A DNA stretch of 64,000 nt, from positions 1 through 64,000 of the forward strand of contig NZ_JAGIYY010000011.1 in NCBI RefSeq assembly GCF_017813335.1. The letters run 5' to 3'. Under the pieces are notes generated by a model that was given only the letters and a program-made list of their open reading frames with translations, had not been told where the DNA came from and searched no databases. Every line of letters starts with the position of its first letter. Position 1 is the stretch's first letter. The position numbers were made by a program, and so were the translations under genes. The stretch is from Tianweitania sediminis. GTDB taxonomy: Bacteria > Pseudomonadota > Alphaproteobacteria > Rhizobiales > Rhizobiaceae. Of the stretch, positions 47,106-57,563 are shown in pieces.

Positions 47106-47531
47106 TTACATCTTTTCGCCGGGAATGTTCTTCGCCTGGGTCACCCAGGCCGTGAACTGCGCTTCATCAAGCGGCTTGTCTTCAAACACGTGCAGGTAGC
47201 GGGTATCCCCGCTCTTGGATGCAACCGGCGGCGGAGGCTCGAGCTGCCCCCCCTTGAAGAAGGCGATCTTGATGTATCGGGTGAAGCAATGGATGCCGAG
47301 AAACCAGTGCTGCCCGTCGGTGCCGTAAAGCGGTGAGTTCCATTTCACGGCCTTGCGCACATCCGGCGCGGCTTGCGTGATCAGCGCATCAAGCCGTTCT
47401 CCAAGCGCCCGCTTCCAGCCAGGCATTGCCGCGATATAGGCCTGAACCGGCGCGTCGCCCTCACCTTTGGCGATCTGCGGGTTGCCGCCGGACAGAAGTT
47501 TGGCACCGGCGGACTGCGTTGCTTCGCTCAT
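47106..47531 (-). CDS. DUF1801 domain protein, second copy
   Basis: The protein has 141 residues from ATG 47531. MPGWKRALGERLDALITQAAPDVRKAVKWNSPLYG and WFLGIHCFTRYIKIAFFKG identify DUF1801. It differs clearly from the copy at 44440-44871, so they are related but not recent duplicates. The ribosome site is weak. An upstream 198-bp gap separates it from the BCCT start and holds no other gene. Confidence 0.82.
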   Translation of the reverse strand: MSEATQSAGAKLLSGGNPQIAKGEGDAPVQAYIAAMPGWKRALGERLDALITQAAPDVRKAVKWNSPLYGTDGQHWFLGIHCFTRYIKIAFFKGGQLEPPPPVASKSGDTRYLHVFEDKPLDEAQFTAWVTQAKNIPGEKM

Positions 47532-47593
47532 GGGCCGCAGATGAGCAGATCGGATGCTCCGCCGCAAGACGAACGGGCGCGGGTTGCCGCAGC

Positions 47594-49090
47594 CTATTCC
47601 GCCGCGTCCCTTTGTGCCTCGTCGGGGGCGTCGGGATAACCGGGCGCCGTTTCGCAGCCGAGATCCGGAAAGGCAAGGACGCGACGGTTATGAAAATCGG
47701 TGCGGGCCACCAGAAGGCCGCGCTCTTCGAAATAAGCCAGGAGGCGACGCGCCCTGCGCGGCGAATGGCTGCCATAAGCGCGCGCGAGCGTTGCATCGGA
47801 CGGGCATGGCTCCTTGTCGGTTGCGGCCCGCGCAACCATCAGGAACACGCCCTGGAGGTCATCCGGAAGGGTTTCCGATAAGGCCAAGGCCGTTGCCCAG
47901 GTTTCGCCGCCGGCGCCGCCATCAACACCCGCGCGCGCCACCGCCAGGCGACGGCGGAAGCCGGACAAAGGCAGCGGTTCGCCTGCAACGCGGCGGATGC
48001 GGCAGCGCACCAGAAAATCCTGATAGAGCACGGCATCCGTGCGGTAGGCGGCATCGGGATCTTCCAGGATCTCCCGCAGAACCGCGTCGATGCCAGCATC
48101 GCGTTCGGCTTCGTCGATGATCGCAAACACCGGCTCGGCGGGTGGCTCGGGTGCGGGCTTCGGCCTTGAAAGCTGCGCCAGAAGGTCGGCGGTGGGGATC
48201 GGCTTGGGCGGCTGGCGGCGCACAATGGGCATCGCGTCGTCCGGACCCGGCGTGAAGATCAGGTCGCGCGCATCCTGCGGCGCTTCTGGCAGCGGCGTCA
48301 GCTTGGGGCTGGTGGAGCGAGCCGAGGTTTCCACCGAACCGATGGTGATCGGCAGCGGACGGCGCGACAAGGCTGGCCCAAGCGCCACGAAATGGCCGCG
48401 CGCGAGGTCCCGAAACTGCTCGGACTGGCGGCGATCCATGCCCAAGAGATCCGCCGCGCGCGCCATGTCGATGTCGAGAAAGGTGCGGCCCATCAGGAAG
48501 TTCGACGCTTCCGCCGCGACATTCTTGGCGAGCTTGGCGAGGCGCTGCGTGGCAATCACGCCCGCCAGGCCGCGCTTGCGCCCGCGGCACATCAGGTTGG
48601 TCATGGCGCCAAGCGAAAGCTTGCGCGCCTCGTCCGACACCTCGCCGGCGGCGGCAGGCGCAAAAAGCTGCGCTTCGTCCACCACAACCAGCACGGGATA
48701 CCAGTGGTCGCGTTCGGCATCGAACATGCCGCCGAGAAACGCAGCGGCAGCGCGCATCTGCTGCTCGACGTCCAGGCCTTCAAGATTGAGCACCACCGAC
48801 ACACGATGCTGGCGCACGCGTCCGGCAATGCGGGTCAGCTCGTTTTCCGTGCGCGCGGCATCCACCACCTGATGGCCGAACTTGTCTGCCAGCGTGACGA
48901 AATCGCCTTCGGGATCGATGATGCACTGCTGCACCCAGGGCGCGCTTTGTTCAAGCAGCCGGCGCAAAAGGTGCGACTTGCCGGACCCGGAATTCCCCTG
49001 CACCAGCAGACGCGTGGCCAGCAGTTCTTCCAGATCAAGCCGGGCCACGGCGCCACGGGCCGCGACGCCCATGTCGATGTCAACCTTCAT
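47594..49090 (-). CDS. HerA-like (DUF87) ATPase
   Basis: The protein has 498 residues. The AAA-type ATPase half (residues 1-260) has Walker A GNSGSGKS (33-40), the Asp-rich switch IDPEGDF, Walker B VLVVVDEAQLFAP, and the arginine/sensor MCRGRKRGLAGVIATQR as in HerA/FtsK-like hexameric translocases. The C-terminal half is rich in Arg/Pro and has a winged-helix-like end (DATLARAYGSHSPRRARRLLAYFEERGLL). It stands alone, without NurA, SIR2 or a nuclease beside it, so a defence role is not supported; DNA handling is likely. Confidence 0.85.
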   Translation of the reverse strand: MKVDIDMGVAARGAVARLDLEELLATRLLVQGNSGSGKSHLLRRLLEQSAPWVQQCIIDPEGDFVTLADKFGHQVVDAARTENELTRIAGRVRQHRVSVVLNLEGLDVEQQMRAAAAFLGGMFDAERDHWYPVLVVVDEAQLFAPAAAGEVSDEARKLSLGAMTNLMCRGRKRGLAGVIATQRLAKLAKNVAAEASNFLMGRTFLDIDMARAADLLGMDRRQSEQFRDLARGHFVALGPALSRRPLPITIGSVETSARSTSPKLTPLPEAPQDARDLIFTPGPDDAMPIVRRQPPKPIPTADLLAQLSRPKPAPEPPAEPVFAIIDEAERDAGIDAVLREILEDPDAAYRTDAVLYQDFLVRCRIRRVAGEPLPLSGFRRRLAVARAGVDGGAGGETWATALALSETLPDDLQGVFLMVARAATDKEPCPSDATLARAYGSHSPRRARRLLAYFEERGLLVARTDFHNRRVLAFPDLGCETAPGYPDAPDEAQRDAAE

Positions 49091-49189
49091 GCGGCACCTT
49101 CTCCTGGTGGCTTTCTTAGCATCGGGCGCAACCCGACGCGAAGCACAGCCTGGCTGTTTCCCACAGGCCAGGATGACGCAGCCGCAACC

Positions 49190-50449
49190 TCACGCGGCGA
49201 ATTTGCGCTCCGCATCCAGCGCCAAACCAAGACCGACACTGCCGAAACGATCGCCCTGAACGGCGCGGGCGTTGGGAAACAAGCGCAAAACGCTTTCCCG
49301 CAGCAGGGGCACAGCCGTGGAGCCGCCTGTCAGAAACAGCGTGTCGATGCGATCCGGCGTGAGCCCCGCATCGGCAAGCGTCCTGGTGATCGTGTCGGTG
49401 ATGCGGCCGACCGGAGGCGTGATCGCCTTTTCCAGTCCGGGCCGGGTGACCGTCACGCGCAGCACCTCCGCCATCAAGCGCATGTCCAGCTCCGTTTGTT
49501 CAGCATCGGTGAGCTCGATCTTGGCCGTCTCGACCTTGGCTGCCAGGGCATGACCCTGCCGGTTCTCAACGACGTCGATCAGACGTTCGACCTTGTGCGG
49601 TTCGGCGGCCTCGTAGCGGATCTGGCGCAGCGTGTTCATGGCCTTTGCGGTGTAAAGCAGGTTGATCCGCTGCCAGGTCGCCAGGTCGAAATAGGTGCCC
49701 ACCGGCAGGTTGCGGCGGCCATCCTTGGTCAGCGTGTTGTAGCCGAGTTCCGGCATCACATGCGCCACCGAGATCAAGCGATCGAGATCCGTTCCACCGA
49801 CATGCACGCCCGTGTTGGCGAGGATGTCGCCGCGGCGATCGGCTTGCTTGGCGCGATCCGGCGACACGCGGACGATGGAGAAATCGGAGGTGCCGCCGCC
49901 GATGTCGACGATCAGCGCCAGTTCTTCCCGCGTCACGGTGCGCTCATAGTCCAGCGCTGCCGCGATGGGTTCGAACTGGAAGGCGATGTGCTTGAAACCG
50001 CGCTTGCGCGCCGCCTGTTCGAGCTCGCCCTGAGCCTTCGCGTCGGCCGCTGGATCGTCATCGACAAAGTGCACCGGACGGCCAAGCACGACATGCTCCA
50101 CGTCGCCGCCCCGCTTTTCGTCAAGCGCGCTTTTCAGGTGCTGGAGAAAAGCTCCGATGATGTCAGTGAAGGCGATGCTTTGCGCCTTGACGCGCGTTTT
50201 CTCGCCGATCAGCGAGGTGCCTAGCACACTCTTCAAGGCGCGCAGGAGCCGGCCTTCCACGTTGTCCGTGTAGTTGGCAATGGCATGGCGGCCGAACTCG
50301 GTTCGGTTCGTTTCGAAGTTGAAGAAAACGGCGGTCGGGATGGTGGGATGCTCGCCTTCAAGCGGCACCAGGCTGGGCTGACCGTTCTCAACGATCCCAA
50401 CCGTGGAATTCGACGTACCGAAATCGATGCCACCGGTAATCGGTTTCAT
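49190..50449 (-). CDS. Hsp70-family protein (YegD-like)
   Basis: The protein has 419 residues from ATG 50449 (GGAAG 4 bases upstream). It has an actin-like ATPase domain only: IDFGTSNSTVGI (phosphate 1), ALIVDIGGGTSDFSIV (phosphate 2), LTGGSTAVPLLRESV (adenosine) and EPIAAALDYERTV. The peptide-binding beta-domain and lid of DnaK are missing, as in YegD. No dnaJ or grpE lies nearby. It may act as a regulatory actin-like ATPase. It is divergent from the small membrane gene at 50586. Confidence 0.88.
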   Translation of the reverse strand: MKPITGGIDFGTSNSTVGIVENGQPSLVPLEGEHPTIPTAVFFNFETNRTEFGRHAIANYTDNVEGRLLRALKSVLGTSLIGEKTRVKAQSIAFTDIIGAFLQHLKSALDEKRGGDVEHVVLGRPVHFVDDDPAADAKAQGELEQAARKRGFKHIAFQFEPIAAALDYERTVTREELALIVDIGGGTSDFSIVRVSPDRAKQADRRGDILANTGVHVGGTDLDRLISVAHVMPELGYNTLTKDGRRNLPVGTYFDLATWQRINLLYTAKAMNTLRQIRYEAAEPHKVERLIDVVENRQGHALAAKVETAKIELTDAEQTELDMRLMAEVLRVTVTRPGLEKAITPPVGRITDTITRTLADAGLTPDRIDTLFLTGGSTAVPLLRESVLRLFPNARAVQGDRFGSVGLGLALDAERKFAA

Positions 50450-50585
50450 GAAGCTTCCAATCGATGGGTTTTCGCGAGGGAGTGGCCGCTTACACATTCG
50501 CTGCCGGTCTGTCGAGGCAGAAGCGTAGGCCGACGCTGCCTGCGCCCTATGTAGGCGGAACAGAATAAAACCGGCGGACAGGGCG

Positions 50586-51200
50586 ATGACGCTTCCAAAT
50601 GCGGACAACAATGGCACGCACGAGCCGCAACAGCGGGCTCCCGGTGGCCCAGAACGCGTGCCGGGTACGCTCGACCGGCTGAAGCGCAGGGGTCTCGGCC
50701 CCGAACTGATCGAGAAGTTTTACGAGACTTTGTCGCTGATCTACTTCTTCACCGCGACGCTGTTGTTGATCCTGACGGCGATCCTGCTCCTGGGCAGCGC
50801 CGTTTGGCGCATCGCAGCCAGCCTCTGGTACGGAGACGTGGTCAGCGTCAGCCTTGATGCCATCGGGCTCATGATCATCGGCTTTGCGATCGTCGAAACC
50901 GCCAAGTTCATCGGCGAAGAAGAACTTCTGCGAAATCGCGAACTGCGCTCATCCATGGAATCGCGGCGCTCGATCACGAAATTCACCACGATCATCGTGA
51001 TTGCGATGAGCCTGGAAGCGCTCGTGATGACGTTCAAGGCTAGCCAGGAGTCGCTTTCCGAGGCGGTTTACCCGGCCTTCCTGTTTGTCGCGGCGATGTT
51101 TTCGCTGATTGCGCTCGGCATCTACCAGTTCCTGTCAAGCCGGATCGAACCGGCGTCGCATGAGGAACGGTTGGAAGCGGATCCCGACCTCGAAGGCTAG
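50586..51200 (+). CDS. Four-helix membrane protein, unknown function
   Basis: The protein has 204 residues. A polar N-terminus of about 45 residues with a basic amphipathic segment ([21 protein letters not shown]) precedes helices near 50-75, 88-108, 135-155 and 160-180. Between the second and third helices is a conserved-looking polar loop [26 protein letters not shown]. Loosely PsiE-like in layout, but I could not match motifs. Nearest neighbours are an Hsp70-like gene (divergent) and glnD (downstream, 55 bp). Confidence 0.65.
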   Translation: MTLPNADNNGTHEPQQRAPGGPERVPGTLDRLKRRGLGPELIEKFYETLSLIYFFTATLLLILTAILLLGSAVWRIAASLWYGDVVSVSLDAIGLMIIGFAIVETAKFIGEEELLRNRELRSSMESRRSITKFTTIIVIAMSLEALVMTFKASQESLSEAVYPAFLFVAAMFSLIALGIYQFLSSRIEPASHEERLEADPDLEG

Positions 51201-51255
51201 CCATGCTTATTCGAAGCTTCCCTTAACGGGCGCAGGGTTATACAGGCCGCGCCTG

Positions 51256-54078
51256 ATGGTTGATCGAAACGGCATGACACGCGTCCCCCTCAAGCTCGAC
51301 GAGATGATCGATGGCGACACGCTGCGCGACCGCCTCGAAGCGGTGGCAGCGCAGGCGGCCGGCCCCGCCACCATCGTCCGTGCCGACGTGGTGGCCCTGC
51401 TGCGCCAGTCGATCCGGATGGGCAAGCAGCACGCCGAGGCGCTCCTCATGCAAGATGGCGGCGGACGCGCTTGCGCGGAACGCATCTCGCACCTGATGGA
51501 TGAGGTGATGCGCGCGCTCTACGATTTCGCGGCCGCGCATGTTTATCCGATGACCAATCCGTCGAGCGCCGAACGGATGGCGCTGGTAGCGGTCGGCGGC
51601 TACGGTCGCGGCACGCTGGCGCCCGGCTCGGACATCGATCTCCTGTTTCTGCTGCCCTACAAGCAGACACCCTGGGGCGAACAGATCGCCGAATATATCC
51701 TTTACGTGTTGTGGGACCTCGGGCTGAAAGTCGGCCACGCCACGCGCACGGTCGACGAGTGCATCCGCTTGTCGCGCGAGGACATGACGATCCGCACGTC
51801 GATCCTGGAAGCGCGGCTGGTTTGGGGTGAAGCGTCGCTTTACGAGGAGCTTCTGCGCCGGTTCGACACTGAAGTGGTGAAGGGAAGCGGCCCGGAATAC
51901 AGCGCTGCAAAGCTTGCCGAACGCGACGAGCGGCACCGCAAGTGGCACGAAACGCGCTACCTCGTGGAGCCGAACGTCAAGGACGGCAAGGGCGGCCTGC
52001 GCGACCTTCACACGCTATTTTGGATCGCGAAATATTTCTACCGCGTCAGGACCGGCGAGGAGCTGGTGCAAAAGGGCGTGTTCACGCGGCAGGAATACCG
52101 CGCCTTCAGCAAGGCCGAGGATTTCCTGTGGGCCGTTCGCTGCCACCTCCACTTCCTTACCAACAAAGCCGAGGAACGGCTTCATTTCGACGTCCAGCGC
52201 GACATCGCTGAGCGGCTGGGCTATGTGCGCCACCCCGGGCTTTCCGCGGTGGAACGCTTCATGAAGCACTACTTCCTGATGGCGAAAACCGTGGGCGACC
52301 TGACCCGCATCTTCTGTTCGGCTCTGGAAGAAGAACAAGCGCGGCAAGTGGAAGGCTTCAACCGGCTCTTCCACAGCTTCTCGCGGCGTCGGAGGAAGCT
52401 TGCAGGCACGAGCGATTTCCTGATCGACAACAGCCGCATCACCATCGCCGATGACGGTGTGTTCCAGCGCGACCCCGTGAACCTGATCCGCTTGTTCTGG
52501 TTTGCCGATCGGCACGGGCTTGAATACCACCCGGACGCCCTGCGGCTGGTGACACGCTCTTTGAAGCTGATCGATCGAACCCTGCGGCGCAACAAGGAAG
52601 CGAACCGCCTTTTCCTCGACCTCCTGACCTCCCATCGCAATCCGGAGCTCAATCTGCTGCGGATGAACGAGTCCGGCGTGCTCGGTAAGATCATCACCGA
52701 TTTCGGGAAGATCGTGGCGATGATGCAGTTCAACATGTACCACCACTACACGGTGGACGAGCATCTCCTGCATTGCGTCGGCGTGCTATCAGCGATCGAG
52801 CAGGGCCGCGAAACGGCACAGCACCCGCTCGCAACCAAGCTCATGCCGGGGCTGAAACGCCAGCGCGAGCTGCTTTATGTGGCGGTGCTGCTGCATGACA
52901 TCGCCAAGGGACGGCCGGAAGACCACTCAACGGCGGGCGGCCGCATCGCGCGCAAGATCTGCCCCCATATGGGGTTTTCGGCCGCGGACTCCGAATTGAT
53001 CGCGTGGCTGGTGGAAAACCACCTGACGATGTCGCTTACGGCGCAGACGCGCGACCTCAACGACCGAAAGACCATCGAGGACTTCGCCGCCGTGGTGCAA
53101 TCGGTGGAACGGCTGAAGTTGCTCACCGTACTGACAATTTGCGACATCCGTGGCGTGGGACCGGGCGTGTGGAACAGCTGGAAGGGCCAACTGATCCGTA
53201 CGTTGTATTACGAAACCGAGCTGCTCCTCACCGGCGGCTTTTCCGAAACCACACGGAGTGAGCGGGCGGCCGTCGCCCGTGTGGCGCTCCAGCGCGCGCT
53301 GGGCGACTGGCCGGTTGATGAGCGTGATCGGATGATTGCGCTTCATTACGACAATTACCTCATGACCGTGGATCTCGTTGACCAAATCCGTCATGCCGCC
53401 TTTATCCGCGAGGTCGACCGGGGCCGAAAGCGACTGGCCACGATGGTCAAAACGCGGGCCGCCGAGGGGGTCACCGAGATCACCGTGCTGGCGCCGGACC
53501 ATCCGCGCCTCCTGTCGGTGATTGCAGGCGCCTGTGCTGCGGCAGGGGGCAACATCGTGGACGCACAGATCTTCACCACGGTGGACGGTCGTGCGCTCGA
53601 CACAATCCTGATCAGCCGCGAATTCGACCACGACGAAGACGAGGAGCGCCGCGCGCGGCGGGTCGGCACGCTGATCGAGGATGTGCTGTCCGGCAAAACG
53701 TGGCTGCCCGAAATGATCGAGAAGCGCACCAAACCGAAGCGGGGGCAGAAGGTGTTTCACATCGCGCCGCGCGCGGAACTGCGCAACACCTTGTCGAACC
53801 GCTTTTCCGTGATCGAGGTCAAGGGATTGGACCGGCCGGGGCTGCTTTCCGAAGTCACCGGCGCCTTGTCGGACCTGTCGCTCGACATTGCTTCCGCACA
53901 CATCACCACGTTCGGTGAAAAGGTGATCGACACCTTCTATGTCACCGACCTGACGGGACAGAAGATTGAGAACCCGACCCGCATGGCCGCCATCCAGGCA
54001 CGCTTGACGAAGGTGATGGAGCACGGATCGCGCCCCGCGCAGAAGGCTGCAGCCGGACGGGAAGAAGCGCCGGTATGA
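51256..54078 (+). CDS. glnD: Bifunctional uridylyltransferase / uridylyl-removing enzyme (GlnD)
   Basis: The protein has 940 residues from ATG 51256. It senses glutamine and adds or removes UMP from PII proteins, controlling nitrogen metabolism. N-terminal nucleotidyltransferase motif [19 protein letters not shown], a central HD phosphohydrolase ([14 protein letters not shown]) that performs deuridylylation, and two C-terminal ACT domains ([43 protein letters not shown]) that bind glutamine. Start in the family is variable; ATG 51274 is a fallback. It heads glnD-murJ-trpS. Confidence 0.95.
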   Translation: MVDRNGMTRVPLKLDEMIDGDTLRDRLEAVAAQAAGPATIVRADVVALLRQSIRMGKQHAEALLMQDGGGRACAERISHLMDEVMRALYDFAAAHVYPMTNPSSAERMALVAVGGYGRGTLAPGSDIDLLFLLPYKQTPWGEQIAEYILYVLWDLGLKVGHATRTVDECIRLSREDMTIRTSILEARLVWGEASLYEELLRRFDTEVVKGSGPEYSAAKLAERDERHRKWHETRYLVEPNVKDGKGGLRDLHTLFWIAKYFYRVRTGEELVQKGVFTRQEYRAFSKAEDFLWAVRCHLHFLTNKAEERLHFDVQRDIAERLGYVRHPGLSAVERFMKHYFLMAKTVGDLTRIFCSALEEEQARQVEGFNRLFHSFSRRRRKLAGTSDFLIDNSRITIADDGVFQRDPVNLIRLFWFADRHGLEYHPDALRLVTRSLKLIDRTLRRNKEANRLFLDLLTSHRNPELNLLRMNESGVLGKIITDFGKIVAMMQFNMYHHYTVDEHLLHCVGVLSAIEQGRETAQHPLATKLMPGLKRQRELLYVAVLLHDIAKGRPEDHSTAGGRIARKICPHMGFSAADSELIAWLVENHLTMSLTAQTRDLNDRKTIEDFAAVVQSVERLKLLTVLTICDIRGVGPGVWNSWKGQLIRTLYYETELLLTGGFSETTRSERAAVARVALQRALGDWPVDERDRMIALHYDNYLMTVDLVDQIRHAAFIREVDRGRKRLATMVKTRAAEGVTEITVLAPDHPRLLSVIAGACAAAGGNIVDAQIFTTVDGRALDTILISREFDHDEDEERRARRVGTLIEDVLSGKTWLPEMIEKRTKPKRGQKVFHIAPRAELRNTLSNRFSVIEVKGLDRPGLLSEVTGALSDLSLDIASAHITTFGEKVIDTFYVTDLTGQKIENPTRMAAIQARLTKVMEHGSRPAQKAAAGREEAPV

Positions 54079-54127
54079 CCGTCCAGTTTCCTCACGAGGA
54101 TCCCCGCCCTATGAGGATCCTCGCCGC

Positions 54128-55696
54128 ATGAGTCTCGCCACCAAGCTGGCAACGGTTGCTTCCGGCACGCTGATGAGCCGCCTGCTCGGCTTTACGCGCG
54201 AGATGCTGATGGCGGCCGCGCTCGGCACCGGACCGGTGGCCGATGCGTTCTATGCCGCTTTCCAGTTTCCCAACACGTTTCGCCGCTTGTTTGCGGAAGG
54301 CGCCTTCAACGCTGCCTTTGTGCCGCTGTTTGCCAAGGAAATCGAGCAGAACGGCCTTGATGGCGCCCGCCGCTTCTCGGAGGAAGTGTTTGGCGTCCTG
54401 TTCACCGTTTTGCTGGTGGTCACCATCGCCATGGAACTGGCGATGCCGGTTCTGGTGGCCACGATCATCGCGCCGGGCTTTTCCGACGACCCCGCCAAGT
54501 TCGAGCTGACCCGTTCGCTCGCTGCGATCATGTTTCCTTATCTGGTGTGTATGTCGCTTGCGGCCATGATGGCCGGCATGCTGAACTCGCTCAGGCGCTA
54601 TTTTGCGGCAGCCGTCGCCCCGGTTTTCCTCAACATCATCCTGATCGGGGTTCTGGCGGCCGGCTGGCAGCGCGGCTGGGACGCGACGGCCATCGGCTAC
54701 GGCCTGTCCTGGGGCGTGCTCGCCGCGGGTCTGGTTCAACTCGCCATTGTCTGGATCGCCGCGCGCTTTGCGGGAATACGGCTGTCGTTTACCCGCCCCC
54801 GCCTCACGCCCGGCGTGAAGCGCCTTTTGCTGCTCGCGCTGCCCGCCGCCATCACCGGCGGCATCACCCAGATCAACCAGCTGATCGGCACGGCCATCGC
54901 TTCCACGCAAAACAGCGCGGTGTCGAGCCTCGCGCTCGCCGATCGCGTATACCAGCTGCCGCTCGGCGTGGTGGGGATTGCGGTGGCCATCGTGCTGCTG
55001 CCGGAACTTGCCCGCGCACTCAAAGCCGGAGATGACGCGGAAGCTTCGAGCCTGCAGAACCGCTCCGTGGAATTCAGCCTGTTTCTGACGCTGCCGGCCG
55101 CCGCCGGCCTGTTTGTTTTGGCCGAGCCCGTGGTGCGAGTGCTTTATGAGCGCGGTGCCTTTGCAGCCAATGGCAGCACGCCACTGGTGGCCGCAGTGCT
55201 CGCCATCTTTGCCCTGGGGCTGCCGGCCTTTGTGCTGATCAAGGCGTTCACGCCCGGCTATTTTGCGCGCGAAGACACGCGCACGCCGATGATTTTTGCG
55301 GCGGTGTCGGTGGGGCTGAACATCACGGTTGCGCTGGCAACGTTTCGCACGCTGGGCGCACCGGGAATCGCCCTTGCTTCCGCCATCGCCGGCTGGGTGA
55401 ACGCGCTTCTGCTTGCGGGCCTCCTGATGCGCCGCGGTCACTACAAAAGCGATCGCGGGCTGATCAAGCGCGTGCCGCGGATCGTCCTGGCCACCCTTCT
55501 GATGGGGGTGGCGCTTTGGTATGGAGCTGGGTGGCTGGAGGGCGCCCTGTCATCCCGCGCAAGCTTCCCCGTGCAGGTGCAGGCGCTGGGTGGGCTGATC
55601 CTGGCCGGCATGGCGATTTATCTTGCCGCCACCTTCGCGTTGGGCGGCGTCGACTTGCCGACGCTGAAGCGCAACATGCGCCGCCGCCGCGGCTGA
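54128..55696 (+). CDS. murJ: Lipid II flippase MurJ
   Basis: The protein has 522 residues and about 14 membrane helices. It flips the peptidoglycan precursor lipid II to the periplasm. MurJ hallmarks: SLATKLATVASGTLMSRLLGFTREMLMA at the start with the conserved Arg in R-x-x-G-x-x-R, FRRLFAEGAFNAAFVPLF, and QLPLGVVGIAVAIVLLPELAR. It lies 49 bp after glnD, in the order glnD-murJ-trpS conserved in Rhizobiales. Confidence 0.96.
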   Translation: MSLATKLATVASGTLMSRLLGFTREMLMAAALGTGPVADAFYAAFQFPNTFRRLFAEGAFNAAFVPLFAKEIEQNGLDGARRFSEEVFGVLFTVLLVVTIAMELAMPVLVATIIAPGFSDDPAKFELTRSLAAIMFPYLVCMSLAAMMAGMLNSLRRYFAAAVAPVFLNIILIGVLAAGWQRGWDATAIGYGLSWGVLAAGLVQLAIVWIAARFAGIRLSFTRPRLTPGVKRLLLLALPAAITGGITQINQLIGTAIASTQNSAVSSLALADRVYQLPLGVVGIAVAIVLLPELARALKAGDDAEASSLQNRSVEFSLFLTLPAAAGLFVLAEPVVRVLYERGAFAANGSTPLVAAVLAIFALGLPAFVLIKAFTPGYFAREDTRTPMIFAAVSVGLNITVALATFRTLGAPGIALASAIAGWVNALLLAGLLMRRGHYKSDRGLIKRVPRIVLATLLMGVALWYGAGWLEGALSSRASFPVQVQALGGLILAGMAIYLAATFALGGVDLPTLKRNMRRRRG

Positions 55697-55817
55697 TCTC
55701 AACCTTGCCCTCGCCTCTTGCGCGGGTGCGGCCGCTGGTCCATAAGCGCGCCGATTTTCACGGCACGTCCGTTTTCGCGGCTTTCGCGAAATGGCCCTCC
55801 ACAAGCCACGAGGCACC

Positions 55818-56885
55818 ATGTCCCCCTTCAAGCCGCTCGTTTTTTCCGGCGTTCAGCCCACCGGCAACCTGCATCTCGGCAACTACCTCGGCGCGATCCG
55901 CAAATTCGTGGCGCTGCAGGACGAGCATGACTGCATTTATTGCGTGGTGGACATGCATTCCATTACGGCGCAGCTGGTGCATGAGGACCTTGCCGCGCAA
56001 ACGCGCTCCATCACCGCTGCCTATCTCGCCGCCGGCATCGATCCGAAAAAGCACATCGTGTTCAACCAGAGCCGGGTGATGCAGCATGCCGAGCTCGCCT
56101 GGATCTTCAACTGCGTGGCGCGCATCGGCTGGATGAACCGCATGACGCAGTTCAAGGACAAGGCCGGCAAGGACCGCGAGAACGCCTCGCTCGGCCTTCT
56201 CGCTTATCCGAGCCTGATGGCGGCAGACATCCTGCTTTACCGCGCCACGCATGTTCCGGTTGGCGACGACCAGAAGCAGCATATCGAGCTGACGCGCGAC
56301 ATCGCGATTAAGTTCAACAACGACTTCTCCCATCGCATCCGCGAACTGGGTGTGGGCGTGGAACTCGCCATGGGCGAGGAAACGGTGCACGGCTTCTTTC
56401 CGCTCACCGAACCCATGATCGAAGGTCCGGCCACGCGGGTGATGAGCCTGCGCGACGGCACAAAGAAGATGTCGAAATCCGATCCGTCGGATCTGTCGCG
56501 CATCAACCTGACGGATGATGCCGATACGATCTCCAAGAAGATCAAGAAGGCCAAGACCGACCCGGATGCGCTGCCGAGCGAGCTCGCGGGGCTGAAGGAG
56601 CGGCCGGAAGCCGACAACCTCATCGGCATCTATGCGGGGCTGTCCGGCCAAACACGCGAAGCCGTGATCGCCGAATTCGGTGGCCAGCAGTTCTCGACCT
56701 TCAAGCCCGCGCTGGCCGACCTGGCGGTGGACAAGCTCGCCCCGATCGCCTCTGAAATGCGCCGCATCCAGGCCGACACCGCTTATGTCGACGCCGTTCT
56801 CAAGGACGGTGGTGAGCGGGCACGCGCGATTGCCGAAGGCACCATGAAGACGGTTCGCGAGATCCTCGGGTTCCTGCAGGACTGA
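55818..56885 (+). CDS. trpS: Tryptophanyl-tRNA synthetase
   Basis: The protein has 355 residues from ATG 55818; an earlier ATG at 55791 is less likely because the family begins [22 protein letters not shown]. It charges tRNA-Trp. Class I motifs: HIGH-like NLHLGNY and KMSKS ([12 protein letters not shown]), with the Trp-binding [13 protein letters not shown]-type segment written here as [13 protein letters not shown], and [22 protein letters not shown] precedes the ATG. The gap upstream of 122 bp follows murJ. Confidence 0.96.
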   Translation: MSPFKPLVFSGVQPTGNLHLGNYLGAIRKFVALQDEHDCIYCVVDMHSITAQLVHEDLAAQTRSITAAYLAAGIDPKKHIVFNQSRVMQHAELAWIFNCVARIGWMNRMTQFKDKAGKDRENASLGLLAYPSLMAADILLYRATHVPVGDDQKQHIELTRDIAIKFNNDFSHRIRELGVGVELAMGEETVHGFFPLTEPMIEGPATRVMSLRDGTKKMSKSDPSDLSRINLTDDADTISKKIKKAKTDPDALPSELAGLKERPEADNLIGIYAGLSGQTREAVIAEFGGQQFSTFKPALADLAVDKLAPIASEMRRIQADTAYVDAVLKDGGERARAIAEGTMKTVREILGFLQD

Positions 56886-56903
56886 TCACGAGATCACGCC
56901 GCT

Positions 56904-56922
56904 TGCCAGCCACCGGCTGGCA
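56904..56922. terminator. Hairpin after trpS
   Basis: TGCCAGCC (56904-56911) pairs with GGCTGGCA (56915-56922) over a 3-nt loop, 18 bases after the trpS stop. There is no T-run, so it is either a Rho-assisted terminator or a structural element. The next gene, usp, starts 89 bp later. Confidence 0.45.
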
Positions 56923-57010
56923 GGAGCTTCAATGTCTACTAAATCAATAGACTTGTTCCGGAACGGGCTCGGTGGCATGGTCACCCGGTTTGAGCCAAGG
57001 AAGGGACGTC

Positions 57011-57502
57011 ATGGTTTCCAAACGACTGAGCCGCGAAACGGGCCACCGGCGCAAGTTCCTCGCTATCGTCGACGACACGCCGGAATGCGAACAGGCGGTG
57101 GCTTATGCGTCACGGCGCGCCAAGACCACCGGCGGGGTTCTGGTGCTGCTTTATGTGATCGACAACGCTGATTTCCAGCACTTCCTGGGCGTGGAGCAGG
57201 TGATGCGCGACGAAGCCACCGCCAACGCCAAGCTCGCGCTGGACGGTTATGCGACGCGCATCCGCACCTCGCTCAGCATCGAGCCGGAACTGATCGTGCG
57301 CGAGGGAGCGGCCAAGGACGAGATCCTCGCACATATCGAGGAAGATCAGGACATCGCCATCCTGGTTCTTGCCGCCAGTTCGGCCAAGGAAGGTCCTGGG
57401 CCCTTGGTGATGGCGACCGTAGGCAAAGGCGGCAGCTTCCCCATTCCTGTCACCATCGTTCCACAAACCCTCAGCGAAGAGGACATGGAACACCTCGCTT
57501 GA
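57011..57502 (+). CDS. Universal stress protein (UspA family)
   Basis: The protein has 163 residues from ATG 57011, with AAGGAAGGGA upstream. The UspA fold is seen in KFLAIVDDTPECEQAVAYASRRAKTTGG, VLLYVIDN and a degenerate phosphate-binding end (LVMATVGKGGSFPIPVTIVP in place of the usual G-x-x-G-x-x-x-G-S), so nucleotide binding is uncertain. In rhizobia this copy regularly sits between trpS and nfu. Confidence 0.88.
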   Translation: MVSKRLSRETGHRRKFLAIVDDTPECEQAVAYASRRAKTTGGVLVLLYVIDNADFQHFLGVEQVMRDEATANAKLALDGYATRIRTSLSIEPELIVREGAAKDEILAHIEEDQDIAILVLAASSAKEGPGPLVMATVGKGGSFPIPVTIVPQTLSEEDMEHLA

Positions 57503-57523
57503 TAAGCGGAGTGGGAAGGTCTA

Positions 57524-57540
57524 TTTAGAACTATTCCAAA
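57524..57540. promoter_or_regulatory. Irr-type iron control element (ICE-like) before nfu
   Basis: TTTAGAA (57524-57530), three bases, TTCCAAA (57534-57540) is a near-perfect inverted repeat (one mismatch) and resembles the ICE box bound by the iron-response regulator Irr in rhizobia. It lies 24-40 bases upstream of the nfu ATG, a natural operator position for an iron-sulfur gene. Confidence 0.5.
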
Positions 57541-57563
57541 CAGCTTCGGAGCGGAGATCCGCC

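Noticed and set aside
47594-49090. HerA-like ATPase as part of a HerA-SIR2 or HerA-nuclease defence system
   Set aside because: No SIR2, DUF4297 or nuclease gene is adjacent; the SIR2-STAND gene is 38 kb away and complete on its own.
54096-54120. Direct repeat GAGGATCC twice before murJ
   Set aside because: Two 8-bp copies only, with no known role and no third copy.
54111-54131. Six-codon leader ORF overlapping the murJ start (ATGA)
   Set aside because: Too short to test from sequence; a chance ATG near the murJ start is as likely as a regulatory leader.
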